Below are positions 22,940 through 34,827 of a stretch of DNA of 64,000 bases, piece by piece. A program made the position numbers and the translations under genes. The stretch's first letter is position 1. Each line of letters starts with the position of its first letter. Where the stretch lies: the NCBI RefSeq assembly GCF_030272615.1, contig NC_081405.1, forward strand, positions 476,621,508-476,685,507. Reading direction: 5' to 3'. The notes beneath the pieces were generated by a model. The model saw only the letters and a program-made list of their open reading frames with translations, was not told the origin of the DNA and made no database searches. Origin of the DNA: Cryptomeria japonica (lineage: Eukaryota; Streptophyta; Pinopsida; Cupressales; Cupressaceae).

Positions 22940-24939
22940 TTGTGTCTAAGGAGCAGCCCAAGAAGGCAAGACAAACAAGAAAGAAAATAAAGAATGAACC
23001 GGCATCTTCTGCATCGGTAAATATAGATATCTCCTCCTATAAACCTTTGACACATTGTCAAAGAACAATAAAGAATATTAGGAGAATATTACTACATGAT
23101 TTAGTAGACTACTATGATGGTTTTAGTGATGAGGAGAAAGAAGAAGTGCTACAGGAGATTATTGTTTATTTGTGTACAAATGATCAGTCACCATCAGAGA
23201 TTAAATCTTAGACACCGGATTCTTTGTATAACGCATTAGATAATAAATGGCACATTACCATAGAAAAGGAACAAGAAATTAAGGAGAAAGTTTTTGCTCA
23301 GTACATTCCCGACCTGTCAAATTCTGAATTATTTGATGTTATTGACCAAAATAAAGGACTCTTCTTCACTAGAAGAAGAAGACTCTGGCTATTAGAAGGA
23401 AGAGTTGATGATGTCAAAAAGGACACTCATCAGTATATGGTAATTGCTATCTAGACTCACAAAGTGCGTCTAGCCAACCGACAAGCTGAGAAAGAACCAG
23501 TTATATCCAAACTGGACGAAGCATTTGATGATGAAGGAAATTTGGTTGCTGAATCGGTCGACACTATTGATGTCCATGCCCTAGATGGAGAAGATGTTAC
23601 CCAGGAGATACCATCTGAGGCAAAAAGATAGGAGCAACAGGCAGAATAGGAGAAGAAAGCCGAGGACAGACAGGAAGCGGCAAAGGAAGAGGTACAACAG
23701 AGGAAAAAGGATGAAGAAGAGAAGCGAAGAAGAAGAAAGTGGAAGAGGATAAGGTAGGAGAAGTGGAGAAGTGCACACAGATGGAGACTTCAAAGGCAAC
23801 CGAGAGTCAAGCCAAATTGGTTGACCTCACCGGTCCTATTGATCTCTAGTCTGCAATTGAATCGGAGCTAATGCAGAGCATCAAGGTAGCTCAAGAGCGC
23901 CTTGAAAACATACGGAGGAAGAAGGAGCAAGATGTAATTCAAGTGGTTGTGGACACACTTACCAATTTGATACCCAATACTAACCTTCCAAGCACCAAAT
24001 CATCACTGGCCAAACTTAAGCTCCTATGCACAATTGTGGATGATCAGGTGCAGAGCTTGGAAGAAGCAACTAAGGCAAATGTCAAGAAAGAGCATCAAAA
24101 AGATCTTAACATTGCTCTAGTGAAGAAGTTGAATGAAATCTAGTCTGAACTGCAAAAGACCAAAAGGATATAAGGGATGCTTTGAATGAGGGAAATATGC
24201 TACTTAGCAAAATCTGTCAACCCCATCTGTTCTATGATGATGTGTTAGCTCAGAAGAAAAAGCTTCAAATAGACTTACAGTCCTACATGAGCACATTCAA
24301 GCCACCTTATGATTCCTTTGCAACTTATGGGCAAACCATTCACTGGTTTCGCATCCATTCAGCAAAAATGGAGCAAGAGATCAACACCCATTCTAGAGAT
24401 TTGCAGGAGCTACAACTGGTTCTACTCCCACGACTACAAATTCTTTAGAAGTGCTATCTGAACCTAGATGCCTTAACAGTTACACAAGAGATGAGCACAA
24501 TTGATTCCATGGAAGAACAGGTCTCCCAGATGCAAACAGAGAAAAAATTTGCCACCTCCCTACTTGAGTCCTAGTCTTTATCGATGAAACAATTTTTGCA
24601 GGACTTCAAATCTATTTTTGACAAGTATTATTCCTTATTGTCATAAACTTTTCTTATTTTAATATCAAATGAAAACAAGGTTGTTTAGCTATACTTTGTC
24701 ATTGTTGGCAAAGGGGGAGAAGAATTCTATTTGGACTTTGGGAGAAGTATTGGGAAAAGTATCTAGTATCAAAATTTTGATATATTCTCTAAATATCTCT
24801 ATATACAAAATTGCCATACAATGTATTGTTAAAGGCATAGTGTATATGCTTAGGGGGAGCAATTTTGCTAATGGCATGATTTTGTTGTAAAACACTTAGA
24901 TGTCAAAATTTCATTTTCCTAAGTGTTGCCATCAATGCC

Positions 24940-24950
24940 AAAGGGGGAGA
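24940..24950 (+). other. Polypurine tract of insert A
   Basis: AAAGGGGGAGA, then T, then LTR start TGTTGG at 24952. A second tract (CAAAGGGGGAGAAG, about 24709-24722) lies some 230 bp upstream. Confidence 0.88.
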
Positions 24951-24951
24951 T

Positions 24952-26065
24952 TGTTGGCATTTTTTATGTTCATGTTGTGATTGTCATTGATGGACACAAA
25001 CTTGCATTAAGATCCTCTTTATCTGTGTGAGTTAGAGAACAACCGGTATTTGTTCCAACCGGTATGTTGTATTATAGTCTTTAGACTATTGATGTTTTGC
25101 AGAATGTGTTTACCAGTCTGAAGTGGCATGTCAACCCCAAGCGGTATGAGGGATTAAAGTGGCATAACACATTGTTACCAGTCTTCTTTTTTTGACAAAC
25201 TGACAACCGATATTTTGTATGAACCGGTAATACTCTGTGATGAGTTACCAACCGACATTTTGTGATGAGTTACCATCCACTGATCATTTGACAGTGCCGA
25301 CTCTTTGGCGGTGCTTTTTGTGTCGTGTTACCAGATATGTCTAGATGCATTAAACCTAGGAAATTGTATTGTAATTCTATTGGACCGACATGAAATCAGA
25401 TTCCTTTATAAGGACATCATGTCTAGGGTTCTAAGGTTGTTGTTGTTGTTGAGGTTGATGTTGTTACTAGGGTTCAAGGTAGTTGAAGAGTTAGAGAGAG
25501 TATGAATGTGTAGAAGATTGAAGTAATGTTGTAATGCATTAAGATCGAGTTATCAAGGATCTAACCAAGCAATCTATTCTATTTGCTAGATCACTCACAT
25601 GTTGATTACTCACATCTTCAACAAGTCTATAGCCCTTAACCGGGTAGGCCCAAAAGGCTCTTGTAAATCCTCTAACAAGGTGGTTCACATATGTGGATCT
25701 AAAATCCTCTAGCAAGGTAGTCTTTAATCGGACTTATCTCCTAACAGAGATTGAGATTCCTAACAGGATCTGTTCTGGTAAAGAACATTGTAAGACCTTA
25801 ACCGGTCTAGTTTCTATTATGTAGATAGTTACTTGTGAGCTCCATCTCACCATGGTTTTTCCCATTTGGGTTTCCACGTCAAAATCTCTTGTGTTATGGT
25901 GTTTGTGCTTCTGTGGGTGAATGCATTATTAGCTATTTGGTTTGCATGTTTGTTAACCGGTTTGTCTGCTAAATTGTTTTACCAGTTTACTGTTAGTCTT
26001 GCAAAGTGTTTAAGTGTAAAGATTTTTGACATACTAATTCACCCCCCCCCTCTTAGTATTCATCA
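24952..26065 (+). repeat. 3' LTR of insert A (1114 bp)
   Basis: A near-identical partner of 14596-15694 with the same ends. It carries a 25-bp local tandem duplication, TGTGATGAGTTACCA at 25236-25250 and again at 25261-25275, which is single in the 5' LTR and explains most of the length difference. Its TATAAGG is at 25407-25413. Confidence 0.93.
25407..25413 (+). promoter_or_regulatory. TATA box candidate, 3' LTR of insert A
   Basis: TATAAGG, positional equivalent of 15026-15032. Confidence 0.45.
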
Positions 26066-26455
26066 GATATCAGAAGAGAAAATGAAGAACTTGAAGAACT
26101 ATTTGCAAGGAAGATGCCTAAAAGTCGAGTAGGAAGTAAGTATGAAGGTAAAACACCTTTCAAATGGTTTAATTGCAATAAAGTTGGTCATATGGAATCT
26201 AGGTGTCCAGATAGACATTCAAAAATAATAGATGAGGCAAAGAGAACATATAAGCCTAACCCTGAATATCAGAGATACAAATTTAGGAAAAAAAAAGATA
26301 AGTCATGTTACTATGCAGATGAAGGTGTTACAGATCATTCAGATGAAGATCCAATAGATAGTGGATGGGCATTTATTTCATTAAAAGACGATCAACTAAC
26401 ACATATTGTCAAACTGGTAGAGAAAGCATTAGCAACAAAAATTGAAGAAAAGGGT
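26066..26455 (+). pseudogene. gag: copia gag, 3' part with damaged zinc knuckle
   Basis: It resumes after insert A (GATAT repeated) in the frame EENEELEELFARKMP, then a basic stretch and the single copia knuckle at about 26164-26205. The motif reads WFNCNKVGHMESRC where copia Gag has CFNC: the first zinc-ligand cysteine has become tryptophan. An acidic tail (DEGVTDHSDEDP) and a helical end (THIVKLVEKALATKI) follow, as upstream of the protease in related elements. The gene is then cut by insert B at 26455; the distal codons shown in any open frame beyond that (CHAQTFG) belong to the LTR. The protease begins directly on the other side of insert B, at 39624. Confidence 0.85.
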
Positions 26456-27601
26456 TGTCATGCCCAAACTTTTGGGTAAAACACAACCAACAAAATTTAT
26501 TAATTTATTTATTTTTTATAACACTAAATTACATGTAACCATTGCTTGAATGAGTTGATACATCTTAACAAGTTATTCCAAGCGAATTCTTAAATGATAT
26601 TGAATACTATCATAACAAATATGATAACTCCTATTATCAAGCGGATCGAAAATTTTCTATAAGAGTAATAATAAATTCACTCAAAAGTCCCTTTCATTAC
26701 AGTCGTGCTTATTAGTACTTAATTAGATCCATTTTCTAATAAATAGACATTAATAAAATTTATTTGGTTTGATATCAATTATTTAATAAATATCAAGCTC
26801 CCATCATCTTGTTAATACCCCCTTTCTTAATAATTTAATTTAAATGCGGAGTACTAAATGAATTAATTTTATTATCTCTTCAACATTAGTCAAAAGATTG
26901 ATTTAATCAAAACTCTCTAAAATAATTGACGAAGATTTAATTTATCTCCAATCAGGAAACCATCAATTGATTTTAGGAACTGATTAAATTAGTCCTAGCA
27001 CTTAGTTTATAAATGTCTATATTTTACTTTATCCTAATTATAATGTAGTTTATACTAATTCGACTAAAGGGTCGATTAAACCCATCAGAAAAATCGTACT
27101 ATAAGGTTAAATCTCTAAAACCTACATTTAGTTAGTCTGAATCTATTCTCCCTTAGCTAAAACCACTTACCAAATTTGATATAAAATTCCTTAAAGGATT
27201 AAACTTCATAAATAATTCAAATTTTAAACATCTTTTTTTTTTTTTTTTTTTTTAATATGCCCACTTAAATATTAAAGACATATTTTGATTATAAAAATAT
27301 TCAATCTACATTTGCCCTTTTATTTATATTTACATGTTTATATAACATTTATAAAAGTATGAATGTTTTAATTAAACCGTTATAAAATGGCCAATTTATA
27401 CATTCATTTTAATAACTACATATTTTTTTTTTTAATTTCATAACAGATATATGGAAAAACACATTTTTCTAAATTATACAAGTTCCATATATCCTAATCT
27501 AATTATTAAAAGATAATGAAACCCTAATTTCTTTATTAATATAAAGTAGATGCCCCTTTTATTCATTTTCATTTTCTTAATGCCCTTTCCAATCCTCGAA
27601 T

Positions 27602-27626
27602 ACCCTAACCCATACTGGGTTAGGGT
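27602..27626. repeat. Perfect hairpin with telomere-like motif in the insert B LTR
   Basis: ACCCTAACCCA, loop TAC, TGGGTTAGGGT: an 11-bp perfect stem. The same hairpin is at 35944-35968 in the other LTR. It lies 60-80 bp from the GC-rich island, on the LTR-end side in element orientation, next to AATAAA signals on the minus strand. Confidence 0.8.
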
Positions 27627-27684
27627 TTTGTATTTTCTTATTCTATAGTTTTTTTTTTCCTTTAGCAAGGCCGAATAGCTAAAG

Positions 27685-27965
27685 ATGGCGGCCAAGGGAA
27701 GAAGTGGCGAAGAAGTGTTTTTATTACAGGGGGGCGGTGGCGGAGGTCATGAAACTTGGGTGGCTGCGACGCCCATTAGTGGGACACCCCAATGGATGAG
27801 ACACGACCCACGCAATGGCCTTGGCCGTTGGGTGGGTCGTGGCCCACACACTGGCACGACCCATTGTGGGGGTCGCGGACCACCCAATGGCCACCACCCG
27901 CACAGTGGCACAGCCCACTATGGGGGTCGTGGACCACCCAATGGCTGCGGCCTGCGGACAGCCAA
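27685..27965. repeat. GC-rich island with about 55-bp tandem units in the insert B LTR (left)
   Basis: Two adjacent units of about 55 bp share CACTGGCACGACCCA / CAGTGGCACAGCCCA, then GTGGGGGTCG / ATGGGGGTCG and ACCACCCAATGG. A half unit precedes them. The right LTR has the same island at about 36020-36310 with point changes. Overlapping open frames on both strands reflect composition. Confidence 0.75.
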
Positions 27966-30900
27966 ACCCTCCTTTTTCAGCCTATATTTATGTGCACCTA
28001 ATAATTTGGATGCATATTGAATTTGAGTCAATCTTTTTCTTTTCAAATATTGTATTTTTTTTTTTTTAAACTCTCTTTTAATCAGATGTATTAAAATTTC
28101 TCAGATTTAATTCGAGGTATAAAAAAATCCATATTGTTATAATATGAAACCATCTACATAAATTTTAAACTTATTTTTGCAATAATTAATTGGTAAAATT
28201 TCATAGTTTATACAACACTATATAAATGTGTTATTTTTTTTTTAAAACAGATAGTCCATTTATCTTTAGAATATTAATTTTCTATATTAAGTAATAACAG
28301 AGTTACAATAGTATTAACAGTAATCCCTTTTTTTTTGGACGAGAAACAATGAAATAAAACTTAGAGGTAAACATTTTTTTTTTTTTTAAATTTATTTTCT
28401 GCAACTAGGTAAGTATTATATTACTTAAAATAATTAGGCCATCTAACTCTAGGTTTACTTTCTGCAATAAAAGTAAATAACAGGATTGACTAATCCTAAA
28501 ACAACAACTATCTTAAATTTATAAATTATTAAATTAAACTATAGAGATGGTTATTTTATCTATAGACTTTATTTTCTGCAATTAAAATAAAACCGCACAT
28601 AACATAGAATCACAGATTTAATAGAAGATAACTTTCACATTTTCATGTATAGATCTAAGTGCTTTTATTTTCAGCCTTCTGCATGCATGTAAAATCAATT
28701 TTTTTATTTTTTTTTAAATAAATTGTTTCAAATGCGTGAGAGAAATAACAAATTTCTTTCTTTTCAAAATATCCTATACACACTAATATTTATTTCAAAC
28801 TTTAGGAACTAAAATAAGAAATAATCATTTTCTTTCTTGCAATATAACTTAAATGACTATAACAAATATTTAAATCTTATCTCCAAGATAATCTTGTCAC
28901 TCTACAAATATGTCCCTCATTTCTAATAATAGAGGAAAATACTAAATACATATCCAAATATTTTTCTGCAACAACCATTTCCAGCCACATCTACTTGTCT
29001 TGCTATTTTTTTCTAACAACCTGCAATTACAATCAAAGAGATGACCATGGAGTGCTCACCTCCCAACCTAGGCTAACTATTAGCCACCCCCGAGCTTGGA
29101 GAACCAAGCCCTAGACAAGTAACACACATGCAAAGACAAAAGACAAGGGAAAACACAATCACAAACACAAGCCCAACCCAGGCTACACTGCACCACACAT
29201 TGGTGATGTCTTTCCCAAGGGTGGTAGTGGACCAAGCACCCTGAGGAGACTGCAAGTATTGTAAAACATATAGCCACCTCATGGCAAACCAAATACATCA
29301 AGTATAACAACCCCACATTCCTTATGCCCCCTAAGACATTCATGCCTTATTCCCCTCCTTATGACCCCCAAATGCATAAACAAGCCATGCAGCAAGGGTC
29401 ACATAAAATCCCTTGTGATCACTCTCATAACGAGAGCCTCTCACTTAAGGGGTGTCATTTCTACCTCCCACAAGACCATCCTCTCTCCCAAGAGTAGGAG
29501 GTCTTGATTACTCCCAAAACACATAAATTGCATAAGCACAAAACACCAATTAAATTTCCAAGGAATACATGCAAGGAAAAACTAACCTTTAACACAAGAA
29601 ATTCTTTTAATACAACATGCAATAAGAAAATGTTACAAGAAAGGTAGAACCAATCTTAAACTACCCAAGGGTATGCTAGTTTTGTTGAGGATGAGCAGCC
29701 CAATTCCACAAGTCTTTTCTTTCTAAACTTAGCCAAATTCTCAATCCCCAATCTATCTTTTTCTTTTCCAAATTCTTTTATCTCCGAAAATGGAGAGTGG
29801 GTGATTACCCACTAATTTCCTAATTCTTGCTTAAGAAGCCCTTTGTGAGAGCTCTCACAAGTTTCTAAAAACTGAAAAGGAAGGTAAGGTAAAATGGAAA
29901 AGGGAACTCTAATTTGAAAAGGAAGGTTTATAGCTTAGTTCAAGCCTTCTAATTTTCAATTTTCGCTCAACTTAAGAAACCTACTTTTTAGGGTGTCTAA
30001 ATGGTCACATGGGAGTTGAAACATGCCTAAAATTACTCCAAACCCTTAGGTATACCTTATGGGCTTTAGGAAACACTCTTAAACTACCCCTAGGAGTCCA
30101 TTTAACCCTTTTTAAACCCCTCTGAAGTTAATTTTTGGGTCAAACCTAAGTTGACTTCCCCAAAGATTCTCTACCTGAGGCAATTATGGAATCACATTAA
30201 ATTTAATTGAAAAAGCTATAGTTAAACAATTCCCTCCAAGAGACAAATTTAAAAACTCAAACATAAATCAACACATGTGTCAAGTGACACGAAGAAAATA
30301 CTTTTACAAAATTGCACATGAAATCTTGTCTCTTGTTGGAATTAAAAAAATCAAATAAATAACATTTAACACACATGCATCATTTAGTATTATGAATAAA
30401 ATACGACACAAACGAGGTGTTGTCTCTCCAAATGGATAAACCCTAGTTTTACGAACATACATAGGTCTAGGTTTGGTTCTCCATAATACTTCCATGGTCA
30501 CATGGATATCTTTTCCTGCACCACTCAAATACACATTAGTAATTTTCAATAACCTCATATAATATTAAACACATGAATTAGAATACACATCAAACACTTC
30601 CCATACAATTTACATTTGAACAATTCAATATACCTCATATCCAAATAAATCCACATAAGCAATTATCATAATTCTCATAATTTTGGTCCACATATAAAAC
30701 ATTCATCTTAATTCTATCATCATAATAAAGTCCTGCAAATCCAATAATGACATACATCATCTCCAATTTATCCTATTCTAGAATCATATAGAGTTCTATA
30801 TCATAAAGCATATAAATGAAGCATCAACATTCATCAATGCTATCCAATCATGGAATCATATAAGTTCTACATCCTGACATAGCTGACATATGTTAAATCA

Positions 30901-31116
30901 AGATTATCCAATCAATGGATCTTTTAGGATTTCAAATTCATAACACATCAAAATGTACACCACAAGGTGCAATAACTCTATAACTTGGTTCAATTACTTT
31001 TCTCACCAATCTATCTGTCTAACATAGTCCATTCTATTGAATTATAAAGCATTTATTAATAGGGTCAAACATGGTCAACTAAGTTAATCAAAGCTTGGTT
31101 TGGGGAAGGCCTAACA

Positions 31117-31130
31117 TCCTCCTCCCCTAG
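31117..31130 (-). other. Polypurine tract of insert B
   Basis: TCCTCCTCCCCTAG on the plus strand (minus CTAGGGGAGGAGGA) directly abuts the LTR end GGCCTAACA. Confidence 0.8.
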
Positions 31131-34100
31131 AGTTCGACTTACTCCTGGAAGTCGCATGAGTATAATTTACTAAGTAGGGACATAACATTTCCCACAATTT
31201 CAATAAGTTACTTAAAATCTTATCTTGCCTACTCGAAGGATGAAATACCAAAATCAACTTATTATTGTAATTAACTTATTGTCTTCACAATGTTAAATTC
31301 TTAGTATTTTTATTTCATTTCCCTTCGATTCTTAGGTAGGCGTTTTACAATGTTCTATCTTTCAACAATTTACATTAATGTGCCATCCAAATCATATCAA
31401 TAACACACATCAACTCCCATAATCAAAATTACACATATTGAATTTTCTAGGAGTCCTACTTTCTTTAGGATTTGTTTTAAAACATGTTTGTCCTACTGTA
31501 ATTCTCGTCCATGCATGTTTCTTAAAGAAAATGACATCATAATTAACCAAAATGAATCTACTTATTCTACATCAAGGCACCTCATTAGGGTGTTAATAAA
31601 TTATTTGCTAAACCGTCCTAGGTGCATAATTTCTTCCAACTTTCTTAGGTAACAAGGCATAATTGACTTTGGGTTCTTCAAATCCATCCCCATGTAGGGT
31701 ACTTTCCTACCACTAGGGATTAAAATGTTTTTTATATTTCTCGGCTCGAGGGTTTAAGTTTCATAGGGTACATTATTTGCAATTCCCAAACATTAAGGTA
31801 CATAACAATCCCATTCTAAGGGAGTGATGGGAATTATTAATACTTATTTTAGATATCATCCACACAATCCTCTCCATACACATGCTAAATTTACCAGTTG
31901 ACAATCATTACTTTCATAATTCATTAGGTCTAGGTCACACTATTGTTATAAATTTTTCTCTTTCAGATTACTCGCAATTAATTTTTACTTAGGAGGATAT
32001 TCCTTCCTTTATCTTAATTTGATAAAACACATTCTTTGTTAATTCTTGTGCCTAATTTCACTCCTTGCGGTATTCTCCCATGACACACTATCACTGGTTC
32101 AACGAACATGATAGACATTTACACAAATCACATCACTAGGGCTAGTTATATCAACCATCAAAATGACCACTTTGACACTTTACAAGATCAAAATACAAGT
32201 TACTTCTACCAAGTCCAATAAAAAGAAGATAAATGCTGGCAATTGAAAGATATTAAAACTAGAAATGTGGCAAGTGCCAAAGCTCAAATAAAAAGAAACA
32301 TAAATTTAGTGGTCCTTTCATCATAATAAAAAAATAAATAAAAAGAAATTTCTAGCCCCAGTGTCACAATATACTTTTCAAAGAAAATCAAAATTAATGT
32401 TGAATCAAACTCGAAACAAGATGACCATTCTAGCCATGCTATAGGGAGTAACCGCAACACATCACCCAAGATCACATGTCCTGAGTGTGTTACGAAGTGA
32501 TTAATAGACTCTTGAGATTTTAGATTCTTTATAATCCTTTATTGATTTACGAAATACATTCTTATACCCAAAAGATCGCATTCATTTTTATAAATCATGT
32601 TCCATTTTAACCTTCATGTGATTGCTATCGCAAGCCGCACTTTCTGATATGATTCATGATCTATTTAGGGTTATTTAATATCCATAATTATATCTAACAG
32701 ATGATTGCACTAACTCTAGCATTCTCCATCCATTCTTCTTGGTCTTCCATTACTTATCTTAATATGCTAAACCTTGGTTCAACATTATGTGGTAACTCAA
32801 GCATTGACACTTTCATCTCTTTACACACACGGTTGATAGTTCGGTACAAAATTGACACTTGTTTACTTAGAACCACTTAGGATTTGTGTAATGTAGTCAT
32901 ATAATTTTGCTAGGGACATCATTTGTTTTCTTAGCACCTTATGCTAGCTCCTTATACTTGCACCTCTAACATTCACTTGCCTTCATTACGTAGGAGCTTG
33001 TTGCCAAATTACTAACACCTATGGTTAAGAGCCATTTGGGGTGGAATTATTGTCAAGTAAGATTGATAATGGTTGATATCCTTTTCTGCCCACACATTTC
33101 AAGATGTATTTCAAGCAACTCAGAGAGTGGACTTATTCTCTCCTACTTCACTTATGCAACTATGAAATCAAGGGGGTGTGCACTCGAAAAGTGACCAACA
33201 CCCATCCTTTTTAATTAAAATTTAGTAAAAGAAGGAAGTTGTCTCATTCCTTATTTCTTATTTATATTTACTTACTAGCCCATTTCTAGCCTACCACATC
33301 CTTTGATCTCTTTTGATCTAAACAAACTAGCTTACCATCCTAATATCCAGTTACCCAATTACGGTATAACCTAAGGATGTCCAACAAATTACCAATGTAT
33401 TAAGGATCCCATAATCTCCAAATTCTTATCTAACCACATAATTCGGCTCCTTATCAAAGTTCTCATAAATCATTTTATACTGCCAACTAATTCTCATTAA
33501 AAATTTAGTATTATATTATTGTTATACAATATCTCCATACGTCATTCCCATCCGCATGTTGCTTCATCTCTACTTAATGTTTTCGCATACTTTCACACTT
33601 GAGTGCCAAAATTTGCAAAGCTTCTTTGATTGTGCCTAGCAGTTAAATTGTTTTACATACTGTCTTGTACCTAGCGGCTAACCATGATTGGGTTGCACTT
33701 TCCTCCTTAGTTTCTGAATGAATATTAGTTACTCATTCCTAGATTATAAGATCCTAATACCTTTATACTCCTTGTGCCTCAATGGAGATCTTTGTATGAT
33801 TCCTAAATCAACTTTACTCTCTCTTCCATTATTTACTTTTTCCAAGATTATCTTCCCATAAAGGGACTAGTTTTTGTTTTACTTGCTTGTTTCCCCAATT
33901 ATATAACCACGGATGAACTTAGGGTTTATTGTAATTACGTGTTTTTACCCAAGAAGTTCATGCCTCCTTTCTCCTTATTTAACTCTCCTATAGTATTACT
34001 AGGATTTTCTGATCAAGGGAATTTCCATTCATCATTTGAGTTCTTATCTGTAGGGTTATCCAACTCTAGCTCCACTATATTGCTTCAAACATTGTCTAAC

Positions 34101-34810
34101 AAATGCTCTTAAAAAGAAATTTATCATGACCACATTCTTAAGGTACCTAGTCATTAGGATAGGTTAATGCTTTTTCCTGAGATTCGCAAGAGTACCCTTT
34201 AACTCTTCTTCATGTATGTCTTCTATGCCGGCCTTGATCTAAAAACCATCATAATTCTCACATAGCTTAAAATTTTAATTTGATCTGTCTCGATTCTTAT
34301 TTACCTTTTTTATGGTGCCTTCATCTAAGGTATAACTATCTTGCTTGATTTTCCATGTCAAGAATATATCTCGACGGATGGCATTCCTTTAGTTACCACC
34401 AGGGGTATTTTATTGAAAGATTAACTCCTCATACTTGATTTGATTAGGGAAATTATTGCATTTGGGTTCCAATTGAATGGTAACCTTATAAGTACAAAAG
34501 GATTAACTTTCATCATTTAAACACCGAAAATACTTCCTATAAATAAATAAATAATTTGAAAATTTTTGCAGCCTTTTGGGGTTTTATTTAAGCCATAAAT
34601 ATTATGACTAATAAGTTCCAATTTTAGGGCTTTTAGTGACCCTTGAAACCCCTTGAATTGGATATAGGTTGATCTATTGATTTACAAGGATTTTCACTTA
34701 CATTTCACTTTGTTATTTCGCAAGTTTTCCACCCAGTGTTATGCTTCAAGCCATAGTTCGGTTTCAACTAAGGTATGAATATAGCCCATGTTCACCAATG
34801 TATGAAACTA
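31131..34810 (-). other. Internal region of insert B, no coding signal
   Basis: About 3.7 kb of AT-rich DNA between the two LTRs. There is no open frame longer than about 60 codons on either strand except those entering the LTRs, and no gag, protease, RT, RNase H or integrase motif. I see no internal tandem repeat. It may be a remnant packaging and leader region of a larger parental element. Confidence 0.7.
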
Positions 34811-34827
34811 GGCCTCTGATACCAAAA
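34811..34827 (-). other. Primer binding site of insert B
   Basis: The minus strand reads TTTTGGTATCAGAGGCC immediately after the LTR end; it contains TGGTATCAGAG, complementary to the plant initiator-tRNA-Met 3' end. Confidence 0.88.

Larger units (their letters stand above)
17475..24646 (+). pseudogene. Large accessory ORF of insert A (uncharacterised), interrupted by an LTR-like unit
   Basis: ATG 17475 (MASASHTSSSAS) begins a frame with stops at about 17535, 18114, 18270 and 18345. At 18797 the 4.14-kb insertion falls exactly between two codons, and the frame resumes at 22945. Without the insert it spans about 3.0 kb (about 1000 codons), ending TAA 24644-24646, with further frameshifts near 23725 and 24180. 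Regions: a globular N-terminal domain (17580-18520) with VTDFCNIGEVP, MVIGYR, FDLC, a hydrophobic FFYF segment and EVEPMGYEV; a Lys/Pro/Ala-rich basic linker (18600-18797); an acidic/basic low-complexity middle (23490-23760); and C-terminal coiled coils (23860-24640). It matches the relic at 6840-11638 segment by segment, showing that it is a standard component of this element family. The function is unknown. Confidence 0.8.
14596..26065 (+). mobile_element. Insert A: non-autonomous LTR element carrying gag and an accessory ORF but no pol
   Basis: It is bounded by LTRs starting TGTTGGCATT and ending ATTCATCA and flanked by GATAT at 14591-14595 and 26066-26070, an exact 5-bp target duplication inside the host copia gag. 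Internally it has PBS 15697-15709, a Gag with coiled coil and four zinc knuckles (15745-17001), a spacer with no gene (17002-17474; GGGGGAGAA near 17041), a roughly 1000-codon accessory ORF (17475-24646, interrupted by 18798-22939) and PPT 24940-24950. No protease, integrase, RT or RNase H motif is present, so mobilisation must have been in trans. The LTRs differ by only a few percent by eye. Length without the inner insertion is about 7.3 kb. Confidence 0.92.
26456..31116 (-). repeat. 3' LTR of insert B (4661 bp, left copy)
   Basis: On the plus strand it starts TGTCATGCCC and ends GGCCTAACA. It contains a 23-base T run (about 27232-27254), a hairpin at 27602-27626, a GC-rich island at 27685-27965, and long AT-rich tracts with several T-rich runs. 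It matches the right copy along its whole length with a few percent difference by eye. Its open frames (27685, 27792, 27815 and the minus frames near 29080) lie in LTR sequence and are not genes. Confidence 0.92.

Noticed and set aside
27685-28069. Gly/Pro/His-rich frames beginning MAAKGRSG
   Set aside because: They lie in the tandem GC island of the insert B LTR, are overlapped by open frames on the other strand, and have no homologous coding signal in the second LTR beyond DNA identity.
29073-29343. Minus-strand hydrophobic/Cys-rich frames, also at 37558-37848
   Set aside because: They lie wholly inside both LTRs of insert B and are interrupted differently in the two copies; no domain recognised.
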